A stretch of DNA of 64,000 nt, taken from the NCBI RefSeq assembly GCF_001610895.1, contig NZ_CP011273.1, positions 5,952,001 to 6,016,000 of the forward strand, in the 5' to 3' direction. Source of the stretch: Planctomyces sp. SH-PL62 (GTDB lineage Bacteria > Planctomycetota > Planctomycetia > Isosphaerales > Isosphaeraceae). Shown piece by piece: positions 1 to 9,640 of the stretch (the stretch's first letter is position 1; every line of letters begins with the position of its first letter). The position numbers and the translations under genes are program-made. Below the pieces are notes generated by a model that saw only the letters and a program-made list of their open reading frames with translations, ran no database searches and was not told the origin of the DNA.

Positions 1-1
1 C

Positions 2-342
2 GTCGAGGCGATGACCCGCGCGGCGGCCTCGCGGTACGCCCGCGACCGCATCCGGTTCAACCTGATCGCGCCCGGCCTGATCGAGACGCCGATGGCCGCG
101 AGGGCCTGCGGCGACCCGGCCATCCTCGGCTACCTCGCGGCCAAGCAGCCGATGGCCGGCGGCCCCGGCTCGGCCGAGGACTGCGCCGAGGCCGCGCTGT
201 TCCTCTGCGAGCCCGCCTCGCGGTTCACGACCGGCGTCGTCCTGAGCGTCGACGGCGGCTGGAGCGTCTCCGAAGGCCGCCTCCCGGACGCCCCCCCTCC
301 CCTTCTCCCTCTCCCTCCCCCCCGAACACCGAGCCGACATGA
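2..342 (+). CDS. C-terminal part of a short-chain dehydrogenase/reductase (SDR), 5' truncated by the window
   Basis: The frame starting at base 2 encodes the end of a classical SDR oxidoreductase: an RFNLIAPGLIETPM segment (substrate loop after the catalytic YxxxK, which lies outside the window) and the C-terminal VDGGWSV signature. SDRs of this size reduce or oxidise sugars, polyols or acyl carriers with NAD(P)H; the substrate is not readable. After VDGGWSVSEG the frame enters a C-rich tract (about 290-320) and then runs on without a stop to 1522. One extra base in that tract would put the TGA at 340-342 in frame, giving an ATGA overlap with the next gene. I therefore place the end at 342 and suspect a frameshift or sequencing indel. 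The following SIS-domain gene suggests a carbohydrate-related operon. Confidence 0.7.
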   Translation, partial: RGDDPRGGLAVRPRPHPVQPDRARPDRDADGREGLRRPGHPRLPRGQAADGRRPRLGRGLRRGRAVPLRARLAVHDRRRPERRRRLERLRRPPPGRPPSPSPSPSPPNTEPT

Positions 343-1115
343 GCGACGACGTCCTCTCCCAGTACCTCCGCGCCGCCCGCGCGGGGCTCGACGCGATCGA
401 GTCCACGCAGCTCCCGGCGGTGCGCCAGGCCGCGAAGCTCTTCGCCGATGCGATCCTGGCCGACCGCCTGGTCCACGTCTTCGGCACCGGGCACTCGCGG
501 ATGGCCGTCGAGGAGATGTTCCCGCGCTACGGGTCGTTCCCCGGTTTCCACCCGATCGTCGAACTTTCGATGAGCTTCCACAACCCGGTCGTCGGCGCGA
601 ACGGCCAGCGGCAGGCGATGTTCCTGGAGAACGTCCAGGGCTTCGGCCCGGTCCTGTGGCGGAACTTCGCGACCAGCCCCGCCGACGTACTGCTGGCGAT
701 CTCCAGCAGCGGCTGCAACGCGGTGACGATCGACGTGGCGGCCGAGGCCAAACGGCTGGGCATGGCCGTCGTCGCCCTGACCTCGCGGGCCAACGCCGAC
801 GTCTCCACGTCCCGGCACGAATCCGGCCGGAAGCTGCACGAGATCGCCGACCTGGTGGTCGACCAGCAGGCCCCGCCGGGAGACTCGGCGGTCTGGATCG
901 ACGGCCTTCCGACCCCGGTCTCCCCCGTCTCGACCGTCACCGGCTGCACCCTGGTCAACCTGATCAAGGCCGAGGTCGCCCGGCTGCTCACCGAGGCCGG
1001 CAAGCCCCCCAAGGTCCTCACTTCCGCCTGCCACCTCGGCCCCGAGGCCGCCCGCCGCCTGTTCGAGGAAACCTACGACGACTACCGCCGCCGGATCGGC
1101 GTCCTCTACCGCTGA
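339..1115 (+). CDS. SIS-domain sugar isomerase-like protein (UPF0309-like)
   Basis: 258-aa protein of the SIS (sugar isomerase) fold, which binds phosphosugars. Visible landmarks are HVFGTGHSRMAVEEMFPRYG in the N-terminal third and an SSSGCN phosphosugar-binding loop near residues 125-135, followed by RLGMAVVALTS. Length and layout fit the stand-alone UPF0309-type SIS proteins often found with sugar-catabolism genes. The ATG overlaps the inferred stop of the upstream SDR, so the two are probably translationally coupled. The stop lies 3 bases from the convergent surface-protein gene. The phosphosugar substrate cannot be told from sequence. Confidence 0.85.
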   Translation: MSDDVLSQYLRAARAGLDAIESTQLPAVRQAAKLFADAILADRLVHVFGTGHSRMAVEEMFPRYGSFPGFHPIVELSMSFHNPVVGANGQRQAMFLENVQGFGPVLWRNFATSPADVLLAISSSGCNAVTIDVAAEAKRLGMAVVALTSRANADVSTSRHESGRKLHEIADLVVDQQAPPGDSAVWIDGLPTPVSPVSTVTGCTLVNLIKAEVARLLTEAGKPPKVLTSACHLGPEAARRLFEETYDDYRRRIGVLYR

Positions 1116-1118
1116 CCC

Positions 1119-4100
1119 TCACGCCGAGCCGGGCCGCTTGCCGAGCCGGCCGGAGGCGAAGAGCGTCGGATCGACGGCCCGAGGGCGTGGGCGGATCGGC
1201 GCCGCGGTCGGGATCGACCGTGGGCCCCGCGTCGCGCGAGCCGCGAACGCCGACGCCACGCCTCGCGGCCGGGACGGCGTCGCAGGGGAGTCCGCGACGA
1301 CGGCGGTCGAGGTCGTCGGCGCGAGAGAATCCGCGCGGCCCGGCTGGGGACTCGTCGGCCCCGCGACCGCGACCGGGAGCGAGACGGGGGCGGGAGCGGG
1401 GGCCGCCCCACCTCTCGTCGTCGGCTCCGGCGAGACGACCACCCGGTAGACGCCCGAGGAGACCATCTGGGTCTTCGGGTCTCCCAGGTAGACGAACTGG
1501 AGGTAATGATCGCCGGCCGTGAGCCGCAACGAGGCCGCGGTCGTGGCGTAATAGCCGTAGGGGCCCAGCGGGAGCAGGGCGATCGGCTGGCCGCCGTCCA
1601 GCACCATGACGCCCCCCGTCGGTATCTCCCTCCCTTCCAGCGCCCGAACGTTGACGATGAGTTCCAGGGCGTTGGGCAGGCGGACGTCCAGCGGCACGGC
1701 GGCGGTGAAGCCCGCCGCGCCCCGGCCGACGGCCACGGGCGCCTCGATCGACGCCGCGGCGAACTCGGGGCTGGACGCCTCGTAGGTCACGCGGGCCGTT
1801 CGATATCCCGCCGGGGTCGTGCCGGGGATGTCGAACCGGGCCGTGCCGTCGACCAGCGGGCGCGTCTGCGTGAACGTCCCCAACGTCAGGGTGACGTTCC
1901 CCTCCGGCGGTCGCTCGCCATGCGAGAAAAGGGGGGTCGCGCGGACCGCGATCGTGAAGCCGTCGCCGATGATCGGACGCGAGGGGAAGGATTCCAGGAA
2001 GAGGCGGACCGGCCGGAGGGCGACCTCGAGGACCTCGGGCGAGGAAAAGACGGTCGTCCCTTCGCCGTCGACGAGCCGGGCGCGGAACCATCGGCCTGAG
2101 TCGTCGGCCAGGGCCGTCAGCCGGTACCAGGCACCGGTCGCGCCCGGCGCGTCCCGCCAGCTCGCCCCCTGGTCGTCGCTGGTCTGCCACTGGATGGAGG
2201 CGAACGTCCCGCCGTCCGGGATCGCGAGGGCGACCTCGTCGCCGACGTCGACGAAGTGGGTCGCGTCCGCATCTATCGAGCCGACCGGCCCGGTCGTCCC
2301 GGACGGGGCCTCGGCCGTTGCGGGGGAGGACAGGGCTCCGAGGGCGAGGGGGAGGGCGAGTCCGGGGGCGGCCGTCGTCCCCTTCGCCTTGACCGTGATC
2401 CGGTAGACCCCGGACGACGCCGCGGCGGTCCTGGCATCGCCCAGAAAGACGAGCTGGAAATAATGATTCCCCGCCGCCAGGCCCGCCGTCGAGAACGTGG
2501 CCGTCAACCGCCCGCCCGCCCGGACGACGGGGATGAAGGCGATCGGCCGCCCGCCGTCGAGGAAGACGACGCCCCCCGAAGGCTCCAGCGGGAGGTCCCG
2601 AGGCGAGAGGACCGCCGTGAGCGTCGTCGGGAGGCCGGCGACCGTCTCGGCCGGAATCTCGGCCGTCAGGAGGCTCCCCCGCCGCTCGACGACGACGATG
2701 AACTGGGTCGAGACCATCGGCTGGAAATAGGCGTCGCCGAAATATCGAGCATAGACGTCGTAGTCGCCGACCTTCAGCGTGTTCGGGATCGTGACGACGG
2801 CCCGCCCGTCCACCAGCGTCGCTTCGAGGATGAGACTCCCGACCCCGACCTCGATCCTCCCGCTTGGAGCGGGGAGGCCGGCCGAGTTGGTCCTCACCCG
2901 GATCGCCAGGGTCGTCGACTCGCCGACCCGGATCGGCGCGCCGGGGGCTTCCAGCTCCACGGTCACCTCGGCAGCCCGACTCTTCAGCGCGGCGGGGAAG
3001 CTCGCCTGGACCTGGCCCGTCTCCGGGTCCGTGAAGACCACCCGATAGTACTGGGGGCCGTCCGCCGGGGGGGTCGTCGCGGCGATCCAGCTCTGGGTGG
3101 TTCCGTCGACCGTGGCGACCACCTCGCCCCCGTCGAGATCGGCCCAGGTGAACCCGTTATCGGTGCTCACCTGCCAGGCGGCCGTGAGCCCCGGGGCGCC
3201 CGCCTCGGCGGTGAACGTCGCGAGGCGTCCGCCGACGGTCGTCAGGTCCCGAGGGGGGGCCGTCACCTCGAAGCCCGGCTCATAAGAAAAGATCCGCAGC
3301 CCTCCGGGGCCGGCCACGGGGTCGGTCGCGAGGCCGCCGTCCGAGCCGACGGCCAGCACGTCCGCCGCGAAGGCGAGCGTGAAATCGCCCGCCCCCCGCA
3401 AGAGGAACGTGGACAGCAGCCTCCAGGCCCCCGCCTCCTTCTCGAAGACGTGCGCGAGCGCGACGGGGATCGGGCCGACCTCGCGAGCCGGCCTGGCCAG
3501 TGCGACGGCGAGCGTGCCGTCGGCGTTGAGGGCCACCGGGCCGTCGCCCCCCACCACCCCGAATCCGGTCGGCAGCGGAAGCTCGCCGGCGCGGACCCAG
3601 TCGTCCCCGGATCGTTCGTAGATCAGCGCCGAGTACCGAGGGAAGCCGTTCGCGTCGAAGGCCCAGGCCCCCGAGACCAGCATCGTGCCGCCGTCGCCGC
3701 TGAGCGCCGCGCCGCGGCCGAGCATGTGGGAGAACTGGACGTTGGGGTCGACGTCCGTCAGGAGATGCCGCGACCACCCCTCCGGGCCACTCGTGAAGAG
3801 GAAGACCTGGCCGGCGAAGCTCCTCTCATAAGGAGCGCCGACCAGCAGCGTCCGGCCGGAGGCGTCGAACTCCATCGCCGGGCCGTTGGACGTGAACGAG
3901 GGGCCGGCCGGCGAGACGAACACGGCGTCGAGGTCCCAGGTCGACCCGTCGCGAGAGTAGATCCGGACCTCGTCCGGGCCGTACAGGTCGTACTGCTGGA
4001 CGTCGCGGACGTCGGCCAGCGCCAGGACGCTCCCGTCGGAGTTCGTCGCGATCGAGACGCCGAAGCCCCCTGGCGCGTCGGTCTCCGGCTCGATGGTCCG

Positions 4101-5186
4101 CACCTGCTCCCAGCCCGACCCGGAGCGGACGAAGACGTAGACGACGCCGTTCTCGATCACGTCGGTCGACGCGCGCGCGGCGCCGACGAAGAGGGTCTGG
4201 CCGTCGCCGCTCAGCGCCGTCGAGAGGCCGAACCAGGCCCCCTCGATCGGGACGTCGGCCTGGACCCGGGCGGTCTCGACCCAGGACTCGCCGGATCGGG
4301 CGTAGACGAAGACCGCCCCCGCCCAGGACGGGCCGTCCCCTTCGGTGTGCTGCAGGACCCCGACCACGAGGGTCCGGCCGTCGGCGCTCATCGCGAAGCT
4401 CGGGGAGTTCACCGGCAGCGCGGCCCGCTGGACGTAGGGGTCGACCACGAGGGGATAGACGGCCTCGGCGTCGTCGACCCGGATCGAGACGGTCGGGCCG
4501 CCGGCCGAGGCGTCGACGGTCATCGTCGCGGGGATCGCGCGGCCTTCGGCGTCGTAGGCGATCAGGCCGCCGTACGAGGCGATCCTCGCCCCGTCGGCGC
4601 GGGCCAGGGCGATGGACGTCCCGCCGGGCTCGGCCCGGGCGGTCAGGCCCTCCACGGCCAGGCGGATCGTGAGCGGGCCGTCCGCCGGGGAGCCTTCGGG
4701 ACGGACGTCGAGCGTGAAACCTTGCTGGAGCCCGAGCGGGCCGTTGACGAACCATTGCGTCACCGCGCCGTGGTCGTACTCGACGCGGTTGGCCAAGGCC
4801 GTCGCCACCCCGGAGCCCAGCGCCCGGACGTCTTCGCCGTACCCGAGCCCCTGGACGGTCAGCGACCAGGATTCGGCCCCGGACGCGATCCGGAAGCCGC
4901 TCGCGGCCACGGTCGCGGCGTAGGCGTTGGCGGGGTTCTGGATCGCGAAGCCGACGTCCCCCGCCCCCCGGGCCGCGTACGAGGCGTCGCCCCGACCCAG
5001 CGATTCCGACACGGCGTACCGGGCCGCGAGCGGCAGGTCGGCCGCGAAGCCCGAGGCCGGCGCCACGCGTCCCTCCAGCCGGTCGAGCGCCGGCCGGAGC
5101 CGATTCGCTCGCTTCCCCCTCCCGCGGGCGGCACGATCCGGACTCGTCGGGACGCGGCCCGTACGCTTCGGCTGGGGGGCGGGCAT
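1119..5186 (-). CDS. Large extracellular protein with N-terminal LExR-type motif, beta-propeller-like repeats and Ig-like repeats
   Basis: 1355-aa protein. The ATG at 5186 is chosen because GGAAGAG lies 10 nt upstream and the preceding frame is antisense to other genes. The N-terminus is very basic and carries LDRLEGRVAP near residue 35, a motif seen at the start of many planctomycete surface proteins. Residues of roughly 245-560 hold repeats of the type FAMSADGRTLVVG and LSGDGQTLFVGAARAS, typical of FG-GAP/integrin-like propeller blades. The remainder alternates Ig-like segments with two clear Big_3_5-type copies (GGVVFLDGGRPIAFIP and GGVMVLDGGQPIALLP, each ending in LVFLGD or FVYLGD). Role is probably adhesion or cell surface structure; no enzyme is visible. 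It is convergent with the SIS gene and divergent from tag. Confidence 0.85.
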   Translation of the reverse strand: MPAPQPKRTGRVPTSPDRAARGRGKRANRLRPALDRLEGRVAPASGFAADLPLAARYAVSESLGRGDASYAARGAGDVGFAIQNPANAYAATVAASGFRIASGAESWSLTVQGLGYGEDVRALGSGVATALANRVEYDHGAVTQWFVNGPLGLQQGFTLDVRPEGSPADGPLTIRLAVEGLTARAEPGGTSIALARADGARIASYGGLIAYDAEGRAIPATMTVDASAGGPTVSIRVDDAEAVYPLVVDPYVQRAALPVNSPSFAMSADGRTLVVGVLQHTEGDGPSWAGAVFVYARSGESWVETARVQADVPIEGAWFGLSTALSGDGQTLFVGAARASTDVIENGVVYVFVRSGSGWEQVRTIEPETDAPGGFGVSIATNSDGSVLALADVRDVQQYDLYGPDEVRIYSRDGSTWDLDAVFVSPAGPSFTSNGPAMEFDASGRTLLVGAPYERSFAGQVFLFTSGPEGWSRHLLTDVDPNVQFSHMLGRGAALSGDGGTMLVSGAWAFDANGFPRYSALIYERSGDDWVRAGELPLPTGFGVVGGDGPVALNADGTLAVALARPAREVGPIPVALAHVFEKEAGAWRLLSTFLLRGAGDFTLAFAADVLAVGSDGGLATDPVAGPGGLRIFSYEPGFEVTAPPRDLTTVGGRLATFTAEAGAPGLTAAWQVSTDNGFTWADLDGGEVVATVDGTTQSWIAATTPPADGPQYYRVVFTDPETGQVQASFPAALKSRAAEVTVELEAPGAPIRVGESTTLAIRVRTNSAGLPAPSGRIEVGVGSLILEATLVDGRAVVTIPNTLKVGDYDVYARYFGDAYFQPMVSTQFIVVVERRGSLLTAEIPAETVAGLPTTLTAVLSPRDLPLEPSGGVVFLDGGRPIAFIPVVRAGGRLTATFSTAGLAAGNHYFQLVFLGDARTAAASSGVYRITVKAKGTTAAPGLALPLALGALSSPATAEAPSGTTGPVGSIDADATHFVDVGDEVALAIPDGGTFASIQWQTSDDQGASWRDAPGATGAWYRLTALADDSGRWFRARLVDGEGTTVFSSPEVLEVALRPVRLFLESFPSRPIIGDGFTIAVRATPLFSHGERPPEGNVTLTLGTFTQTRPLVDGTARFDIPGTTPAGYRTARVTYEASSPEFAAASIEAPVAVGRGAAGFTAAVPLDVRLPNALELIVNVRALEGREIPTGGVMVLDGGQPIALLPLGPYGYYATTAASLRLTAGDHYLQFVYLGDPKTQMVSSGVYRVVVSPEPTTRGGAAPAPAPVSLPVAVAGPTSPQPGRADSLAPTTSTAVVADSPATPSRPRGVASAFAARATRGPRSIPTAAPIRPRPRAVDPTLFASGRLGKRPGSA

Positions 5187-5408
5187 GGCCAGGCTCTCTT
5201 CCTTTGAGACGGCTTCCAGGAAGCGCTCGCGGCCGACGTGGCGGTTCGACCCCAGCGACGACGAGTAGGCGATTTTATCACGTCTTCGACCGTCGCCTCC
5301 AGCATGATCCACGGCGGCATCATGGCGCCCCGCGGGCCCCGGGGATACGATGCCGAACCGGGCGATGCGATCCGTCGTCCGAATGAGCATCGAGGGTGGG
5401 AGGGGCCG

Positions 5409-5972
5409 ATGGAACGCTGCGGGTGGGCGAGGAACGATCTGGCGATCAGCTATCACGACGAGGAGTGGGGCGTCCCGGTCCGCGACGATCGCCGCTGGTT
5501 CGAGTTCCTGATCCTGGAGGGCGCGCAGGCCGGCCTGAGCTGGGATACGATCCTTCGCAAGCGTGAGAACTACCGCCGCGCCTTCGCCGACTTCGACCCC
5601 GAAGCCGTCTCCCGGTTCGACGCCGATCGGCTCGCGCGAATCCTGGCCGATCCGGGGGTCGTGCGGAACCGCCTCAAGATCGCCTCCGCCGTGCGCAACG
5701 CCGGGGCCTTCCTCAAGGTCCAGGACGAATTCGGGACATTCGACGCCTACATCTGGCGATTCGTCGACGGCCGCCCGATCCGCAACGCCTGGCGCTCGCT
5801 CCAGGAAGTTCCGCCCCGCACCCCCGTCTCCGACGCGATCAGCAAGGACCTCAAGAAGCGCGGCTTCAACTTCGTCGGCTCCACCATCTGCTACGCCATG
5901 ATGCAGGCCACCGGCCTGGTCGACGACCACCTCGTCGACTGCTTCCGGCACGGGAACCTCGGCGATCACTAG
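5409..5972 (+). CDS. tag: DNA-3-methyladenine glycosylase I
   Basis: 187-aa enzyme of base-excision repair that removes 3-methyladenine from alkylated DNA. The start MERCGWA is preceded by GGGAGGGG; the upstream in-frame extension to 5238 is not conserved in the family. Zinc-binding residues of the Tag family are in place: Cys4 and His16 at the N-terminus (RCGWAR, YHDEEWG) and His174/Cys178 at the C-terminus (DDHLVDCFRH). The WDTILRKRENYRRAF and KRGFNFVGSTICYAMMQA segments are family hallmarks. Length matches E. coli Tag. It stands alone, divergent from the surface-protein gene with a 222-bp shared upstream region. Confidence 0.95.
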   Translation: MERCGWARNDLAISYHDEEWGVPVRDDRRWFEFLILEGAQAGLSWDTILRKRENYRRAFADFDPEAVSRFDADRLARILADPGVVRNRLKIASAVRNAGAFLKVQDEFGTFDAYIWRFVDGRPIRNAWRSLQEVPPRTPVSDAISKDLKKRGFNFVGSTICYAMMQATGLVDDHLVDCFRHGNLGDH

Positions 5973-6167
5973 CCCGCCGCCGCGTCGTCGCCAGGGCTCT
6001 CGGACGACGCCTTCCCGCCTGATCTGATTTCCATTGAAATCGTTTGCGAATTTCCTTGCGAACGCCGGTCCTTTTAAGCACTCTCCAGATTCTTCCTGAT
6101 CAGGCGAATCGGCGTCGCGCGGCGAACGTCGAACCCGCCTGACGGCGAGGGACCTGAGGACTCGGCC

Positions 6168-8042
6168 ATGAGCGCGATCTTTGGAGAGATGCTGACGTTT
6201 CCGCAGGCGAACGGCCCCGAGGTCCAGCTTCGGGTCTTCGGCGACGAGCATTACGCCCGTTACGAGGACGTCGAGGGCTACACGGTGGTCTACGACGAGG
6301 CGCTGGGACGCTTCTGCTACGCCGACCTGGCGGGCAATCGCCTGGTGTCGACCGGGGTGACGATCGACGGGCCTCCCCCTCCGGGGGTCGTCCGACACCT
6401 CCAGGAGTCGTTGACGGTCCGACAGGCCCGGATCGAGGAGCGGGAGATGCTCCACCACCCGCCCGAGGCCGCCGCCATGGAGAGCGTGGTCCGCACCTTC
6501 GGGCCGAACCAGGGGCTGCTCAACGGACGCCAGCTTTCGATCGGGACCGTGCGCGGGCTGACGATCCTCGTCAATTTCCAGGACGTCTCCAGCACGACGA
6601 CCGCGAGCGACGTGGAGGAGATGCTCAACGGCGACGACTACACCGAGAACGGCAACATCTCCTCGGTTCGGCAGTATTTCCTCCGCGTCTCCAACGGCAT
6701 GCTGGACTACACCAACACCGTCGTCGGCCCGTTCACCCTGAGCCGGAATCGGCGCGATTACGTCAACACGCTGCTGGTCGAGGAGGCTCTCCGGCTGGCC
6801 GTCGCCAGCGGCCTCGACCTCCGCCAATTCGATTCCCGGGGCGAGGGGATCATCGATGCGATCAACATCCTGTACGCGGGTCAGAGCCTCTACGAGAACA
6901 TGCTCTGGCCGCACAACTCGCTCATCGACCTGCAGTTCGGCCCGATACGGACGAATCTGTACCTGCTGACCGGGCTCGGACGGAACCCCTCGGAGCTGAC
7001 CATCGGGACCTTCTGCCACGAGAACGGCCACCTCCTCTGCCGGTTCCCGGACATGTACGACTACGGCAGCCGCGACGGCGATTCGCAGAACAGCTCGGGG
7101 ATCGGCTACTACTGCCTGATGGGGGCCGGCAACCACCTCGACGACGGCCGCAGCCCGGCGCCGGTCTGCGCCTACCTGCGGGACCTGGCCGGCTGGGTCG
7201 ATACGGTCGTCGACCTGAACGCCCCCGGCGCGCAGGTGGCCGAGGCCGGCCGGTACGACGTCGTCTTCAAGTATCGGACGAGCAAGCGCAACGAGTACTT
7301 CCTCGTCGAGAACCGGACCCGCGTGGGGCTGGACCGGGCCTGCCCCTCCAGCGGCCTGGCGATCTATCACTGCGACATCCTCGGCTCCAACGAGCGCCAG
7401 GAAGGGACGGCCGATCGGCATTACCAGTGCGCCTTGCTCCAGGCCGACGGCCGCCGCGACCTGGAGGCCAACCCGAGAGTGGGGGGGAATCAGGGGGACG
7501 GCGGCGACCTCTTCGGGCCGATGGGAGGCGTGGTCGTCTCCAGCATGTCGAACCCGCACTCCCGCGAGTGGGACGGCCGCGAGTCCGGCCTGATCCTCTC
7601 GGACATCGAGTTCGACGACGACGATCGGATTCGCTTCCGCGTCGGCGGCCGCGCCGCGTCGCAGAGCGTCCGCGGCGAACAGGCGACGGAAGTGCGAATC
7701 CCCGACAACAACACCGGCGGCGTCTCCAGCATCATCTCGATCACCGCCTCGGGGATCGTCCGTCGCATCAAGGTCGACTTGGAGATCCGCCACCCCTTCA
7801 TCGGCGACCTGGTCGTCGAGCTTCTCGCGCCTTCGGGAACCCGCTCCATCCTCCACTCGCGACGAGGCGGGGCGCAGGACGACCTGATCGCCTCGTTCGA
7901 CTCCGAGCGCCCCGGCGAGTTGGCCTCGCTGGTCGGCCAGCCGCTGCGGGGGAACTGGGTGCTCCGCGTCTCCGACCGCGCCCGTCGCGACGTCGGCCGG
8001 CTGGTGAAATGGAGCCTGGAGGCCGAGACCGCCTCGGCCTGA
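6168..8042 (+). CDS. M6-family-like zinc metalloprotease with C-terminal P domain
   Basis: 624-aa protein. A zinc-protease motif HENGH (HExxH, His284-Glu285-His288) is followed by CRFPDMYDYG and then YCLMGAG, the Met-turn-like segment of immune-inhibitor-A/M6 peptidases. Residues of about 500-620 form a proprotein-convertase P domain (IPDNNTGGVSSIISI; DLEIRHPFIGDLVVELLAPS; GNWVLRVSD), a beta-jelly roll that follows many secreted proteases. No cleavable signal peptide is visible: the protein begins MSAIFGEMLTFPQANG. That is odd for a P-domain protease and may mean export by another route or an unnoticed upstream start. Only a weak ribosome site (TGAGGA) precedes the ATG. Substrate unknown. Confidence 0.85.
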   Translation: MSAIFGEMLTFPQANGPEVQLRVFGDEHYARYEDVEGYTVVYDEALGRFCYADLAGNRLVSTGVTIDGPPPPGVVRHLQESLTVRQARIEEREMLHHPPEAAAMESVVRTFGPNQGLLNGRQLSIGTVRGLTILVNFQDVSSTTTASDVEEMLNGDDYTENGNISSVRQYFLRVSNGMLDYTNTVVGPFTLSRNRRDYVNTLLVEEALRLAVASGLDLRQFDSRGEGIIDAINILYAGQSLYENMLWPHNSLIDLQFGPIRTNLYLLTGLGRNPSELTIGTFCHENGHLLCRFPDMYDYGSRDGDSQNSSGIGYYCLMGAGNHLDDGRSPAPVCAYLRDLAGWVDTVVDLNAPGAQVAEAGRYDVVFKYRTSKRNEYFLVENRTRVGLDRACPSSGLAIYHCDILGSNERQEGTADRHYQCALLQADGRRDLEANPRVGGNQGDGGDLFGPMGGVVVSSMSNPHSREWDGRESGLILSDIEFDDDDRIRFRVGGRAASQSVRGEQATEVRIPDNNTGGVSSIISITASGIVRRIKVDLEIRHPFIGDLVVELLAPSGTRSILHSRRGGAQDDLIASFDSERPGELASLVGQPLRGNWVLRVSDRARRDVGRLVKWSLEAETASA

Positions 8043-8173
8043 GGCCCGCCGCGACGCGGGCGAGGATCGGACGCGCGAACGATCGAGACGATTGCCACGC
8101 CCGCGCCGCCCCTCGACAATGGACCCTTCCTCGCCCGCGAGGCCCCAACGAGAACGCCCCTGGAGCTTTTGCC

Positions 8174-9589
8174 ATGCGCCGACCGACCGTCGCGTCGATG
8201 TTCGTCGTGCTCGCGATCCCCGCCGCGCTCGCCCTCGCCCCGACGCCGGCCCGCGCCGACGAGCCGATCAAGCTCCTGGCCGAGAACCCGCGGTACTTCG
8301 AATTCCGGGGTCGGCCGACGCTCTTGATCACCTCGGGCGAGCACTACGGCGCGGTCCTGAACCTGGACTTCGACTATCGCGCGTATCTCGACGAGCTGCA
8401 TCGCCACGGCCTGAACAACACCCGGACCTTCGCGGGGACGTACCGGGAGACCCCCGGCTCGTTCAACATCCGCGACAACACCCTGGCGCCCAAACCGGGC
8501 CGGTTCGCCTCTCCCTGGCTCCAGGTCCAGCAGCCGGGCGAGCCCGAGAAGTTCGACCTCGACCGCTACGACGACGCCTACTTCGCAAGGCTCAAGGACT
8601 TCCTGACGCTGGCCGCCGAGCGCGGCGTGGTCGTCGAGTACAACCTCTTCTGCGTGCTCTACGACGACGGCCTCTGGGCGATCAACCCGATGAACGCCGC
8701 GAACAACGTCAACGGAGTCGGCGGCTGCCCGCGAGGCGAGGTCCTCACGCTCCGGCACGACGACCTCACCGCGCGTCAGCTCGCGTTCGTGAAGAAGGCC
8801 GTGACCGAGCTGAACGACTTCGACAACCTCTATTACGAGATCTGCAACGAGCCCTACTTCGGCGCGAGCCTCGAATGGCAGGCGAAGATCGCCGCGACGA
8901 TCGTCGAGACCGAGCGGACGCTGCCGAAGAAGCACCTGATCTCGCAGAACTTCGCCAACGACAAGGGGAAGATCGAGCGTCCCGACCCCAACGTGTCGTT
9001 CTACAACTTCCATTACGCCGTCCCGGAGGCGGTGACGGCGAACGCCCACCTGAACCGGCCGATCGGCGACAACGAGACCGGATTCAAGGGGAACGACGAC
9101 CGCGTCTACCGGACGCAGGCCTGGGAGTTCCTCCTGGCCGGCGGGGCGCTTTACAACAACCTGGACTACTCGTTCACCCCGGCCCACCCGGACGGCTCGG
9201 CCGAGGTCAAGGAGCCGACCCCGGGCGGCGGCGGCCTCGCGCTCCGCAAGCAACTGGCCATCCTGGCCGAGTTCCTCCGGACCCTCGAAGTCTGGACGAT
9301 GAAGCCCGCGCCCGAGATCCTCCGCCCCCAGGAGAGCAAGCTGGCCGAAGGCGCCCGCGCCAGCACCCTGGCCCGCCCCGGCGTGTATGCGATCTACATC
9401 GACCGAGGCCCGAAAGCCGCGCTCGCCCTCCGACTCCCCCCGGCGTCCTACCACTTCGAGTGGATCGACCCGAGGTCGGGCGACGAACTCGCGCACGGCG
9501 ATTTGATCCTCGCCGATGCGGAGGCCGTCGCCAGCCTCGAATCGCCCGATTTCGCCGAGGACCTCGTCCTCAAGATCCAGGCGAGGTGA
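8174..9589 (+). CDS. Secreted glycoside hydrolase-like protein, (beta/alpha)8 clan GH-A type
   Basis: 471-aa protein beginning with a clear signal peptide (hydrophobic SMFVVLAIPAALALA, cleavage near ARADEP). The mature part starts like many planctomycete glycosidases (NPRYFEFRGRPTLLITSGEHYG). It has a YYEICNEP acid/base motif (Glu226) and a GDNETGF segment where Glu301 fits the nucleophile, the spacing expected for a retaining clan GH-A TIM barrel. Probable activity is hydrolysis of a plant or algal polysaccharide in the periplasm or outside the cell; the GH family number cannot be assigned by eye. The C-terminal ~100 residues look like a small beta domain. It lies between the metalloprotease and a DUF6508 gene on the same strand. 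Confidence 0.8.
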   Translation: MRRPTVASMFVVLAIPAALALAPTPARADEPIKLLAENPRYFEFRGRPTLLITSGEHYGAVLNLDFDYRAYLDELHRHGLNNTRTFAGTYRETPGSFNIRDNTLAPKPGRFASPWLQVQQPGEPEKFDLDRYDDAYFARLKDFLTLAAERGVVVEYNLFCVLYDDGLWAINPMNAANNVNGVGGCPRGEVLTLRHDDLTARQLAFVKKAVTELNDFDNLYYEICNEPYFGASLEWQAKIAATIVETERTLPKKHLISQNFANDKGKIERPDPNVSFYNFHYAVPEAVTANAHLNRPIGDNETGFKGNDDRVYRTQAWEFLLAGGALYNNLDYSFTPAHPDGSAEVKEPTPGGGGLALRKQLAILAEFLRTLEVWTMKPAPEILRPQESKLAEGARASTLARPGVYAIYIDRGPKAALALRLPPASYHFEWIDPRSGDELAHGDLILADAEAVASLESPDFAEDLVLKIQAR

Positions 9590-9640
9590 GCCCGGTCGCG
9601 CCGTCCCTCCAGCCCCCCTCGTCTCGCGAGGCCTGCGTTC

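Noticed and set aside
2256-5207. 983-codon plus-strand frame
   Set aside because: It is antisense to the surface protein, with low-complexity Arg/Gly/Asp content and no motif.
5187-7856. N-terminal extension of the minus-strand surface protein frame up to 7856
   Set aside because: It is antisense to tag and the metalloprotease and has no recognisable domain. The real start at 5186 has a ribosome site.
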